Origin: Glycocaulis albus
GTDB lineage: Bacteria; Pseudomonadota; Alphaproteobacteria; Caulobacterales; Maricaulaceae
Direction of reading: 5' to 3'
Length of the DNA: 64,000 nt
Assembly (NCBI RefSeq): GCF_014639075.1
Contig: NZ_BMFS01000004.1
Location: forward strand, 62,001-126,000
In this document: positions 19,486 through 27,513 of the stretch, piece after piece
How the letters are laid out: each line of letters starts with the position of its first letter
Numbering within the stretch: position 1 is the stretch's first letter
Notes under the pieces: generated by a model
Database searches by the model: none
What the model was told of the DNA's origin: nothing
The model's input: only the letters and a program-made list of their open reading frames with translations
Translations under genes and position numbers: made by a program

Positions 19486-20064
19486 TTGGCGTTGTGGCGT
19501 GACGAAATCCCGGAGACAACGCTGGCAGGCGAGGGCATCCGCCTGCGTCATCCCGGCCCCGATGATTACGAGGCGTGGGCCAAGCTGAGAAGTGCCAGCC
19601 GTGGCCATACCGAGGCCTGGGAACCGGCCTGGAGCGCGGATGAGCTGACGCGCACCGCCTACAAGCGCCGCCTGCGCCGCTACCAGCAGGATGTAGAGAC
19701 GGGACAGGGCTATCCGTTCTTCATTTTCCGCGCTTCTGACGGGGTGCTGGTGGGCGCGTGCAATCTCAACAATGTCCGGCGCGGCGTCTTGCAGGCTGCC
19801 GATATCGGTTACTGGGTGGGCTCGCCTTACGTGCGCCGGGGCCATGCCCGCGCGGCCGTACGCCGTGTGGTGACGTTTGCCTTCGCCCAGCTAAACCTGA
19901 ACCGTATCGAGGCGGCGACGCGGCCTGAGAACGAGGCCTCACGCTCACTCTTGATGAGTGTCGGCTTCAGCCCGGAAGGCTATGCCCGCAAATACCTGAA
20001 AATAAATGGCGAATGGCGCGACCATCTCAAATTCGCCATCGTACGCGGAGATTTGCTGCGTTGA
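19486..20064 (+). CDS. RimJ/RimL-type GNAT N-acetyltransferase
   Basis: 192-aa acetyl-CoA-dependent N-acetyltransferase of the group that acetylates ribosomal protein N-termini. The acetyl-CoA loop is YVRRGHARAAVRRVV, followed by the RimJ hallmark LNRIEAATRPENEASRSLL and the GFSPEGYARKY end. A TTG start at 19486 is chosen because GGAGG (19474-19478) lies 7 bases upstream. Target unknown. The stop overlaps the TTG start of the EAL gene. Confidence 0.88.
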   Translation: MALWRDEIPETTLAGEGIRLRHPGPDDYEAWAKLRSASRGHTEAWEPAWSADELTRTAYKRRLRRYQQDVETGQGYPFFIFRASDGVLVGACNLNNVRRGVLQAADIGYWVGSPYVRRGHARAAVRRVVTFAFAQLNLNRIEAATRPENEASRSLLMSVGFSPEGYARKYLKINGEWRDHLKFAIVRGDLLR

Positions 20065-21218
20065 GTGCGGGCGGAGATGACCGGCTGGCAAAGGCCGCCG
20101 CGGCAGCCGGCGCATTGGCCATCGAGCTGGATCTGGCAAGCGGCAAGGCCCGCATTTCCGGCGCAGCACAGGCGTTTGGCCTGTCATGCGAGGGCGTGGG
20201 TGATTTTCTCGACTGTGTCGCGCCATCCGACCGCAAGACACTGGCCGGACAGGGCGAGGGGCCGGTCGATCTGCGCCTGCGTCTGGCGCCGCCGGGCGGA
20301 GAGGTGCGCTATGTGCGTCTGCTGGGCCAGCGTGCAGGTGAAAACGTCACGGCACTGCTCCTGCCTGCCGGTACCGGTCCGGGCACCACGCTCTCCACAC
20401 TGGATGCAGAGGCGGCTCTGACAGCCGGGCTGGAGGGCCACGAGATCGTTGCGCATTTCCAGCCTATCATTGCGCTGGAAGGCGAATATCTGGCCGGATT
20501 TGAGGCCCTGGCGCGCTGGCACAGGCCGGGCCTTGGCGTGATGGGGCCGGACGATTTTCTGTTCCTCGCCGACCGTCTGGGCCTGATGGGCGAGGTGGGT
20601 GATCAGGTACGTGGCAGCGCGGCAGAGAATCTGGCGCGCTGGTTCACCGGTGCGCCGGTCACGCCCGACATCTATGTGTCGGCCAATGCCAGCGTGGGTG
20701 AGCTTTTCTCCGAAGGGTTTCTGGAGACGTTCACATCTGCGCTGGAAAGCGCGAAGGTGCCGCGCGGGCGCTACCGGCTGGAGATCACCGAAACCGAGAT
20801 CATGCGCGATCCCGACAGGGCCGCAGAGATTCTTCATGCCGTAAAGGCGTCGGGCGTTAAGCTGGTGCTGGATGATTTCGGCACCGGGTATTCCTCGCTC
20901 TCCCGGCTCGACCGCTTTCCGTTCGATGTCATCAAGATCGACCAGTATTTCGTGCGCTCCATGATCGCGGATGCATCAGCCCGAGCGATCACGGCCTCTG
21001 TGGTCAAGCTGGCGCGCAATCTGGGCATGACCATTATTGCAGAAGGCGTGGAAACGGCTGAAATGGCCGATCTGGTGGCCGAGATGGGCTGCGATTACGC
21101 GCAAGGCTTCCACTATGCCGGTGCGCTGGACCCTGAGGCGGCGCGGCTGGCCGTGCAGCAGGGGCTGGCCGGGCGCTTTGCGCCCCCGCGCGCGCTGAAA
21201 CGCTCAGGCGTGACCTGA
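20061..21218 (+). CDS. EAL-domain cyclic-di-GMP phosphodiesterase
   Basis: 385-aa signalling enzyme expected to cleave c-di-GMP to pGpG. Residues 1 to about 115 look like a degenerate PAS domain; the EAL domain covers about 125-375. Catalytic and metal residues are kept: FEALARW, the Asn of SANASVGELF, Glu in LEITET, DDFGTGYSSL, Lys in IKIDQYF, EGVET and the Gln of YAQGF, so it is probably active. TTG start at 20061 overlaps the GNAT stop (TTGA). No GGDEF domain and no TM segment. The 3' end overlaps convergent yqgE by 15 bases. Confidence 0.92.
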   Translation: MSAGGDDRLAKAAAAAGALAIELDLASGKARISGAAQAFGLSCEGVGDFLDCVAPSDRKTLAGQGEGPVDLRLRLAPPGGEVRYVRLLGQRAGENVTALLLPAGTGPGTTLSTLDAEAALTAGLEGHEIVAHFQPIIALEGEYLAGFEALARWHRPGLGVMGPDDFLFLADRLGLMGEVGDQVRGSAAENLARWFTGAPVTPDIYVSANASVGELFSEGFLETFTSALESAKVPRGRYRLEITETEIMRDPDRAAEILHAVKASGVKLVLDDFGTGYSSLSRLDRFPFDVIKIDQYFVRSMIADASARAITASVVKLARNLGMTIIAEGVETAEMADLVAEMGCDYAQGFHYAGALDPEAARLAVQQGLAGRFAPPRALKRSGVT

Positions 21219-21797
21219 CGCGCCGGTCAGGTGCTCCGGGTTCACCCCGATCTTGCGCAGCGCCGCGGCCCATTTCTCTTCATGGCTTTCACCGAACACC
21301 AGGTCTTCATCGGCCTCGGTGATCAGCCACGCATTGGCCGCGATCTCGTCTTCCAGCTGTCCTGCTTCCCACCCGGCATAGCCCAGCGCCAGGGTTGAGC
21401 GCCGCGGCGGGCGGGGAGAGGCCATCGCTTCGAGCACATCATTGGTAGCTGTCAGGGCAAGGCCAGCGCTGATCTTCAGCGTCGCCGGCTCATGCTCGAA
21501 ATCGTCGGAATGCAGCACGAAGCCGCGATCACGGTCCACCGGCCCGCCGTCCAGAACAGCGCGGTCAGCGACCTCTATCTCGCTTTTGACCCCCAGCTGG
21601 TCAAAAAGGGTCGGCAGGCGCAGGCGCATCGGCTTGTTGACGATAATGCCCATGGCGTGATCGTCACCATGGGCGCACATGAACACGACCGAGCGGTCGA
21701 AGCGGGGGTCTCCGATCAGCGGGCTGGCGATCAGGATCTTCCCCTTCAGGTATGGGCCTTGAAAGGTTTTCGGTGTGTGTTCCATGCGCAGAAGCAT
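21204..21797 (-). CDS. YqgE/AlgH family protein (UPF0301, DUF179)
   Basis: 197-aa conserved protein, one in most proteobacterial genomes. Signature blocks are LIASPLIGDPRFDRSVVFMC, GIIVNKP, DGGPVDRDRGFVLHS and LGYAGWEAGQLEDEI. Biochemical role unknown; linked to alginate control in Pseudomonas. An in-frame ATG 12 bases downstream (MEHTPKTF) is an equal start candidate; neither has a clear ribosome site. Divergent from the peroxiredoxin. Confidence 0.9.
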   Translation of the reverse strand: MLLRMEHTPKTFQGPYLKGKILIASPLIGDPRFDRSVVFMCAHGDDHAMGIIVNKPMRLRLPTLFDQLGVKSEIEVADRAVLDGGPVDRDRGFVLHSDDFEHEPATLKISAGLALTATNDVLEAMASPRPPRRSTLALGYAGWEAGQLEDEIAANAWLITEADEDLVFGESHEEKWAAALRKIGVNPEHLTGASGHA

Positions 21798-21925
21798 CAG
21801 GCCAAAGCGGGGGGCTTGTCCAGATAAACCGGATCAGGCCCCGTGCGCGGCCTTGCAGGCAGTGGCGCAGCGCACTAGCTAGCGGACAGGCCATATTGCC
21901 CCACCAACTTTCAGGAGCGCTTTTC

Positions 21926-22408
21926 ATGACCATCAAGCCCGGCGACCGCCTCCCCGACGCGACCTTTATGACCATGGGCGCCGACGGCCCCATGCCGGTC
22001 ACCACACAGGATCTCTGCCAGGGCAAGACGGTGGCGCTGTTTGCCGTGCCGGGCGCCTATACGCCCACCTGTTCGGCCAAGCACCTGCCGGGCTTTGTCG
22101 AGAAATCGAGCGAGCTGAAAGCCAAGGGCGTCGACACGATCGCCTGCACGGCTGTCAACGACGTGTTCGTCATGAATGCCTGGGGGCAGGATCAGAATGC
22201 CGGTGAGGGCGTGCTCATGCTGGCAGACGGCAATGGCGATTTTGCCAAGGCCATCGGCCTGACCATGGACGGATCGAAGTTTGGCATGGGCACCCGTTCG
22301 CAGCGTTACGCCATGATCATCAAGGACGGTGTTGTATCTCACCTGTTCGTGGAGGAGCCCGGCGACTTCAAGGTTTCCAGCGCGGATTATCTTCTCGAAC
22401 AGCTGTAG
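21926..22408 (+). CDS. Peroxiredoxin, Prx5/PrxII type
   Basis: 160-aa thiol peroxidase that reduces hydrogen and alkyl peroxides using thioredoxin or glutaredoxin. The peroxidatic Cys is in VPGAYTPTCSAKHLPGF (about residue 49), with the Prx5-type PGA-x-T-P-T-C loop and the downstream Arg in GTRSQRYAMI. The ATG at 21926 has AGGAG 8 bases upstream. No obvious partner gene adjacent; divergent from yqgE. Confidence 0.93.
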   Translation: MTIKPGDRLPDATFMTMGADGPMPVTTQDLCQGKTVALFAVPGAYTPTCSAKHLPGFVEKSSELKAKGVDTIACTAVNDVFVMNAWGQDQNAGEGVLMLADGNGDFAKAIGLTMDGSKFGMGTRSQRYAMIIKDGVVSHLFVEEPGDFKVSSADYLLEQL

Positions 22409-22469
22409 CATCTACTCCTGGCAGCCGCGTAAGGCGGCGTCCGGGATATGAAGAAAATGCGCCGGGTGA

Positions 22470-23205
22470 TCAGGCCTGATCGGCCCGCACCCGCGCGCGT
22501 TCTTCGCAGATTTCCCGGAAACCCGCCGCCATGAAGCGCGCCATGCGCTCCTTGACCGAGGCGAAATCATCCGAGTTGCAGATGCCGCCCGACCGCAGGT
22601 CCACGCCGATAGCGGGCCTGCCGGATTTCTCTGCAGACCTGTTCGGGTCATCAGGGAGGGCGAATGTGCCGGCAGGCGACAGCTCGGTCATGCCCCAGCT
22701 CGTCTGGACAGTAACGGCCAGCCGCTCCCCGATACGCGCCATCAGGGCAGGCGTCAGCGGCGCGCCGCCGACCACGACACGCTTCAGGCTGGGTGTTTGC
22801 CCGCCCGTGGCTTCGAGATGTTCAACAAGGCCGAGCCAGACCGTCGCAACCCTGACCGCCACCGTCACCGCCTCGCTTTTTATAAGCCCTGCAAGGCTGG
22901 CCCCGTCGAGATGACGGCCGGGCAGGACCATTTTGCCTCCACGGCAGGCAGGGCAAAGGTGAGCCCCCAGGCATTGGCGTGAAACATCGGAACGGCCACC
23001 TGCACGCTGTCGGCCTTTGAAATGCCCACCGCATCGGCCCGCATCTGACACAGCGTATGCAGGAAGCTGGCGCGGTGCGTATAGGTGACGCCCTTGGGCG
23101 CACCGGTCGTGCCGGACGTAAAACAAAGCCCGCAAGGGGCCGTCTCCTCGAACCCGCCCCGGATTTCACGGTCGGCAGCCTCCTCCAGCAGGGCTTCCCG
23201 CCCTG
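22470..23205 (-). pseudogene. Acyl-CoA synthetase (AMP-binding) remnant, frameshifted and truncated
   Basis: Two adjacent minus-strand frames hold consecutive pieces of a medium/long-chain acyl-CoA ligase. The upstream piece (about 22935-23205) has CGLCFTSGTTGAPKGVTYTH, the AMP/ATP loop, and MFHANAWGL; the downstream piece (about 22500-22935) has MVLPGRHLDGASL, VRVATVWLGLVEHLE and SWGMTELSPAG. A frameshift lies near 22931-22941. The N-terminal ~170 and C-terminal ~180 residues of the family are missing; after GVDLR the frame continues into about 40 unrelated residues. It abuts an oppositely oriented esterase remnant, so it is a decayed gene. Confidence 0.85.
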
Positions 23206-23624
23206 CCGGACAGTGCGGAGACCTATGAGGAGGCCATTCGCTGCGGGTACGGCGATCTGCCCGACGATTTTCTCGCGCTCTACCCGTCCTCCGATATTGC
23301 CAGCTCGATGCTCGATACATTCCGTGACGCCATCTATGGCCGGCGCCGGACGGCAGCGATGAGCGCGCCCTGTCAGACCTCGTGCTCGATTACTGGGTGT
23401 CGTTCGCGGCAACGGGTGTGCCGGCGAGCGTCTCCGGCCCCGACTGGCCCGCCTTCTCACACGGCGAGGCCTATATGCATTTCTCCGGCGCCGCCCGTGC
23501 GGCCCTCGACCCTGCTGCCGGCATGTTCGAGATGCACAGCGAATTCATCCGCCGCCGCCGCGAGGCGGGTGAGCCATGGTTCCTCAATGTGGGCGTGAAC
23601 GCCCGGCATGATTGCGAACATTAG
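23205..23624 (+). pseudogene. Type B carboxylesterase remnant, C-terminal fragments
   Basis: Plus-strand pieces of a carboxylesterase. One frame (about 23208-23350) reads ETYEEAIRCGYGDLPDDF then LALYPSSD; another (about 23367-23624) reads ALSDLVLDYWVSFAATGVP, then GPDWPAF and FEMHSEFIRRR, the family's extreme C-terminus. Between them a frameshift plus a deletion of roughly 100 residues has removed the part that would hold the catalytic His, and the N-terminal Ser domain is absent. The stop overlaps the end of the convergent ferredoxin reductase. Confidence 0.8.
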
Positions 23625-24460
23625 CGGCTCGCCGGCCTCGACGTCTCGCTGAAGGCCTTCTCGACGACAAAGCTGCCGGGCCGGGCGTTTGAGCCTTCGG
23701 CAAAGCCCAGGCCCTCGAGAATCGCTTTCAGGTCTTCAAGCATGGCCAGCGACCCGCAGATCATCACCCGGTCATGTTCCGGATCGAAGCGTGGCTGCCC
23801 GATATGCCTGAAGAACAGGCCGGACTGGATGAGGTCGGTGATCCGCCCTGTCTGCGGGCCATCCTCGCGGGTGACGGACGCAAAATAGTGCAGCTTCTCT
23901 GATGCGGCTTCACCCACCAGAGGATCATCCTTCAGGCCCGCAGCCAGCTCGCGTGAATAGGCGAGCTCGGCTGATGTGCAGCAGGTATGGGTGAGGATCA
24001 CCTGCTCATGGCGCGCATAGACCTCCGGTTCGCGTACAATGCTGGCAAACGGCGCAACGCCGGTCCCGGTGGAGAGAAGGAAGAGCCGCCTGCCCGGCAG
24101 TAGCGCGTCAAGCACCAGCGTGCCGGTGGGCTTCTTGCCGACCAGAACCCGGTCTCCGGGGCGGATGTGTTGCAGGCGTGAGGTCAGCGCGCCGTCCTCC
24201 ACCTTGATGGAGTAGAATTCCAACGCATCGTCCCAGCTCGGTCCGGCCAGCGAATAGGCGCGCAAGACAGGCTTGCCGTCGCCCGCCAGCCCGATCATCA
24301 CGAATTCCCCGGCGCGGAACCGCAGGCTCTGTGGCCGTGCGGCACGGAAGGAAAACAGCGTGCCGGTATAGTGACGCACCTGCGTCACCTCGCAGTCAAA
24401 GAACGCGCCGGTATCGATGACCGGAGCGGAGCGTCCGGCCGTGGCTGGCAAGGCAGTCAT
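23621..24460 (-). CDS. fpr: Ferredoxin--NADP+ reductase
   Basis: 279-aa FAD enzyme that exchanges electrons between NADPH and ferredoxin/flavodoxin. FAD-binding RAYSLAGPS and GKKPTGTLVL, NADP-binding LLSTGTGVAPFASIVRE and MICGSLAM, and the bacterial-type C-terminus FVVEKAFSE are all present. It ends the minus-strand sulfate assimilation operon, 42 bases after cysH, so it may feed electrons to the CysI sulfite reductase (inference from position). Confidence 0.93.
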   Translation of the reverse strand: MTALPATAGRSAPVIDTGAFFDCEVTQVRHYTGTLFSFRAARPQSLRFRAGEFVMIGLAGDGKPVLRAYSLAGPSWDDALEFYSIKVEDGALTSRLQHIRPGDRVLVGKKPTGTLVLDALLPGRRLFLLSTGTGVAPFASIVREPEVYARHEQVILTHTCCTSAELAYSRELAAGLKDDPLVGEAASEKLHYFASVTREDGPQTGRITDLIQSGLFFRHIGQPRFDPEHDRVMICGSLAMLEDLKAILEGLGFAEGSNARPGSFVVEKAFSETSRPASR

Positions 24461-24502
24461 GGAATCTCCCTCAAATCTGGCAGATGGGTCCGGCGGCAGC
24501 GC

Positions 24503-25606
24503 CTAGCCGATCAGGCGAACCGTGCGTCTGCTGGCGGCTTCCGCGCGCGCCGTGCGCACCGGGTCGAAAATGCCGCATTCGCTGCGGTCAGAGCCGGGCC
24601 AGCGCCCGTCGCGTGGATGTGTCCCAGCCGAGGGCGCCGTGCAGGGCCAGCAGCCGACCGATGTATAGCCTTGCGCGCCGAGCGGATGGGCAGGCAGCTT
24701 CATGTCGCGGTAGAGGCTGGCGATCCGCGCCGGGTCCAGCCCGGCCACCGGATTGATCTTTACCCGCTCGCCGTCGAATTCGAAGGGACGCAAGGCTTCC
24801 CGCCCGCTGCCATGGGCGCGCTTGCGCCCGGTGATTACCGCGTCGAACCCGTCCAGCGCGGCATTGAGCGGGCGCACCTTGCGCAAATCGCAGCACGCCT
24901 CGCTGTCACGCTCGTACAGCCGGCCATCATGGTCCTGCGCCCGGGCTTCGGCCGGGTCCGGGGTGAGAGGGCGCACATCTTCAAGACGCAGATGGGCAAC
25001 CAGCTGATCGCGATAGCTCAGTGTCTGCGGGAAATGACGCTGGGTATCGAGAAAGAGGACGGGCACGGCGCGGTCCACCTGCGCCAGCAGGGCGAGCCCC
25101 AGCGCAGCCTCGATACCGAAGGAGGAGAGCATGGCGATGCGGCCGGCAAACACCTCCAGCGCCACGGCAATAATCGTCTCTGGCGGGGCGTCTCCATATT
25201 GCTGGTTCAGCGCCTGAACCTGTGCCTTGCGGGCTGCCAGCGCGCGGGCGCGGTAGGCGGGCAGCCGGTCATTGGCGCCTTTGGCAAGGCCGGGCTGATA
25301 GGCATGGGTAAAGCTTGCTCTTGCCCAGCGCGGCGAGCCTTCATCCGGCGCGATCACGTCAAACCCGCTGCGGGTGAGATAGTCCTTCTGGTCGGGCAGG
25401 ATATCGCCTGTCGCGCGCAACTCGCCGGCAAAACCGCTCTCGCGGATCAGGGCGGCGAGCGAATAGCCGCGCCCGTCCTTGAACGCCGGAAAACGGATAT
25501 CGATAGCGGCAGCGCGCCTGGCCGCGTCCAGCGCCGCCTGCGGCGCGGTGGCGGTGTCGATCTCGACCCGGCTGTGCGCGTGTTTCACTGATGCTTCACT
25601 GCCCAT
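24503..25606 (-). CDS. cysH: DUF934 domain fused to APS/PAPS reductase CysH
   Basis: 367-aa fusion. Residues about 20-105 match the DUF934 core (RFPAFKDGRGYSLAALIRES, GELRATGDILPDQ), usually a separate small gene beside cysI. Residues about 115-367 are CysH, reducing activated sulfate to sulfite with thioredoxin or glutathione. It has the CC...CxxC iron-sulfur ligands (ACCDLRK and GCWPCTAP) that mark the APS-reducing 4Fe-4S type, and SECGIF with the catalytic Cys near the C-terminus. The start at 25606 lies inside the cysI stop region (11-base overlap), giving coupling. No stop separates the domains. Confidence 0.9.
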   Translation of the reverse strand: MGSEASVKHAHSRVEIDTATAPQAALDAARRAAAIDIRFPAFKDGRGYSLAALIRESGFAGELRATGDILPDQKDYLTRSGFDVIAPDEGSPRWARASFTHAYQPGLAKGANDRLPAYRARALAARKAQVQALNQQYGDAPPETIIAVALEVFAGRIAMLSSFGIEAALGLALLAQVDRAVPVLFLDTQRHFPQTLSYRDQLVAHLRLEDVRPLTPDPAEARAQDHDGRLYERDSEACCDLRKVRPLNAALDGFDAVITGRKRAHGSGREALRPFEFDGERVKINPVAGLDPARIASLYRDMKLPAHPLGAQGYTSVGCWPCTAPSAGTHPRDGRWPGSDRSECGIFDPVRTARAEAASRRTVRLIG

Positions 25607-27227
25607 AGACCGCCTCCTTGAAGGGTTCAAACCCGATGCGGGCCAGCGTGTGCGTGAATGTCTCGCCATCTTTGCGCTTGCGCCGGAACACGCCGACACA
25701 GGCCGCAACAGCCTCTACAGCCTCGTCCGGCGTCAGGCCGGGACCGAGTATCTTCCCGATGGCCGCGCCGTTATCGGCGACGCCGCCAAGCGTGAGCTGG
25801 TAGACTTCCTCGCCCTTCTTATCGACGCCAAGCAAGCCGATATTGGCGATATGGTGATGGCCGCACGCGTTGATGCAGCCGGAAATCTTGATGGTGAGAT
25901 CCTGCGTGTCCTCATCGAGCCCCCGGTCGAAGAGGGCCGCCGACAGGGCCTGCGCCACCGGAATGGAGCGCGCATTGGCCAGATTGCAGTAATCCAGCCC
26001 CGGACAGGTGACGATATCACTGGCGAGTCCTGCATTGGCGGTGGCAAGCCCCGCTTCGCGCAAGCCTTCATGGATCGCGGGCAGATGCGCGGCGATAGCA
26101 TGGGGGATGACAAGGTTCTGTTCCTTGGTAACGCGGATTTCCCCGTCGCCATAGCGCTCGGCGAGGCTGGCCACCGCATCCATCTGGTCAGCGGTCGCAT
26201 CGCCCGGTGCACCGGCGCGCGGTTTGAGCGAAATCACCACAATGGCCCGGCCGGGCACTTTGTGCGGCTTCACATTGATGGCCCGCCAGCGCGCATAGCC
26301 CGGCGCATCGCTCACCCCTTCAGGCAGGGTTGACGGTGAAGGCTCCGGGAAGAAGGCGGCGAGGCGGGCAGCCTCTTCTGCCGGTACGGCAAGGTCACGC
26401 CCGCGTATCTGGCGATACATCGCCTCCACGTCCTGGGTGAAAGCCTCTGCGCCCATGGTTTCGACGAGGATCTTGATGCGGGCCTTGTATATATTGTCGC
26501 GCTGACCGGCGAGATTGTAGACGCGCATTATCGCCGTCAGATAGGCCAGCAGCTCGCCCTTGGGCAGGAAGTCGCGCAGCTTCACCGCCACGCGCGGCGT
26601 GCGTCCCTGACCTCCGCCGGCATGGACCTCGAATCCGGTCTCGCCCGCGTCATTTCTCACCAGCTTCAGCCCGATATCGTGCACGCCGATGGCAGCGCGG
26701 TCGGCGTCAGAACCGGTCACCGCGATCTTGAACTTGCGCGGCAGGAAGGTGAATTCCGGATGGAAGGTGGACCATTGCCGGATCAGCTCGCACCAGGGGC
26801 GCGGATCCTCCACCTCGTCCAGCGCAGCCCCGGCAAACGGATCGGTCGTGGTGTTGCGGATGCAATTGCCCGATGTCTGGATGGCATGCATCTCCACATC
26901 GGCAAGCTGTTCCAGAATTTCAGGAATATCGACCAGGGCCGGCCAGTTATACTGGATGTTCTGGCGCGTGGTGAAATGCCCATAGTCCTTGTCGTAATGG
27001 CGCGCGATATGGGCCAGAACCCGCATCTGGCGCGCATCCAGCGTGCCATAGGGTATGGCCACGCGCAGCATGTAGGCGTGCAGTTGCAGATAGACCCCGT
27101 TCATCAGCCGCAAGGGCTTGAACTGGTCCTCGGTGAGCGCACCAGAGAGACGCGCGCTTACCTGCTCGCGGAACTCCTCCACACGCTCTGAAACGATCGA
27201 CCGGTCAATTTCGTCATAGCGATACAT
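25596..27227 (-). CDS. cysI: Assimilatory sulfite (nitrite/sulfite) reductase hemoprotein
   Basis: 543-aa siroheme/4Fe-4S enzyme that reduces sulfite to sulfide in six electrons. The cluster/siroheme ligands are in TCPGLDYCNLA and KISGCINACGHHH (C-x5-C ... C-x3-C). The siroheme-contacting Arg motif HFTTRQNIQYNW is at about residue 85. It resembles the ferredoxin-type group; a dedicated CysJ flavoprotein is not present, so the downstream fpr may supply electrons. Sits between DUF2849 and the DUF934-CysH gene. Confidence 0.94.
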   Translation of the reverse strand: MYRYDEIDRSIVSERVEEFREQVSARLSGALTEDQFKPLRLMNGVYLQLHAYMLRVAIPYGTLDARQMRVLAHIARHYDKDYGHFTTRQNIQYNWPALVDIPEILEQLADVEMHAIQTSGNCIRNTTTDPFAGAALDEVEDPRPWCELIRQWSTFHPEFTFLPRKFKIAVTGSDADRAAIGVHDIGLKLVRNDAGETGFEVHAGGGQGRTPRVAVKLRDFLPKGELLAYLTAIMRVYNLAGQRDNIYKARIKILVETMGAEAFTQDVEAMYRQIRGRDLAVPAEEAARLAAFFPEPSPSTLPEGVSDAPGYARWRAINVKPHKVPGRAIVVISLKPRAGAPGDATADQMDAVASLAERYGDGEIRVTKEQNLVIPHAIAAHLPAIHEGLREAGLATANAGLASDIVTCPGLDYCNLANARSIPVAQALSAALFDRGLDEDTQDLTIKISGCINACGHHHIANIGLLGVDKKGEEVYQLTLGGVADNGAAIGKILGPGLTPDEAVEAVAACVGVFRRKRKDGETFTHTLARIGFEPFKEAVYGQ

Positions 27228-27231
27228 CGGC

Positions 27232-27513
27232 CTAACGCTCCTGGGCGTAAAGCAGGCTGGTGCCGGTGGTCGGGCCTTTCAGCCGGATCGCCTCGCGCAC
27301 ATGCTTGCGCCCGCCCGGCCGCTCGCCATCCAGCTCGATCAGATAGGGGCCAACCACTGTAAGAATGTCCCGCAGGGCCGCGTCCAGCGCCGGTTCGGCG
27401 GCCCTGTCATCGGCAAAGCGCTCCGCCTCGATCAGCGAGGGCTTCCAGATGCCGTCGGCGCGCCGGTAGACGACATGACCATCGGTCAGCCGGTTTGCGG
27501 TTATCGCTCTCAT
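27232..27513 (-). CDS. DUF2849 family protein
   Basis: 93-aa protein, typically found between cysG and cysI in alphaproteobacteria. The N-terminus MRAITANRLTDGHVVYRR and the WKPSLIEAERF block fit the family. Start overlaps the cysG stop (ATGA) and its end is 4 bases before cysI, so it is translated with them. No catalytic motif can be seen; role in sulfite reduction is inferred from context. Confidence 0.85.
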   Translation of the reverse strand: MRAITANRLTDGHVVYRRADGIWKPSLIEAERFADDRAAEPALDAALRDILTVVGPYLIELDGERPGGRKHVREAIRLKGPTTGTSLLYAQER

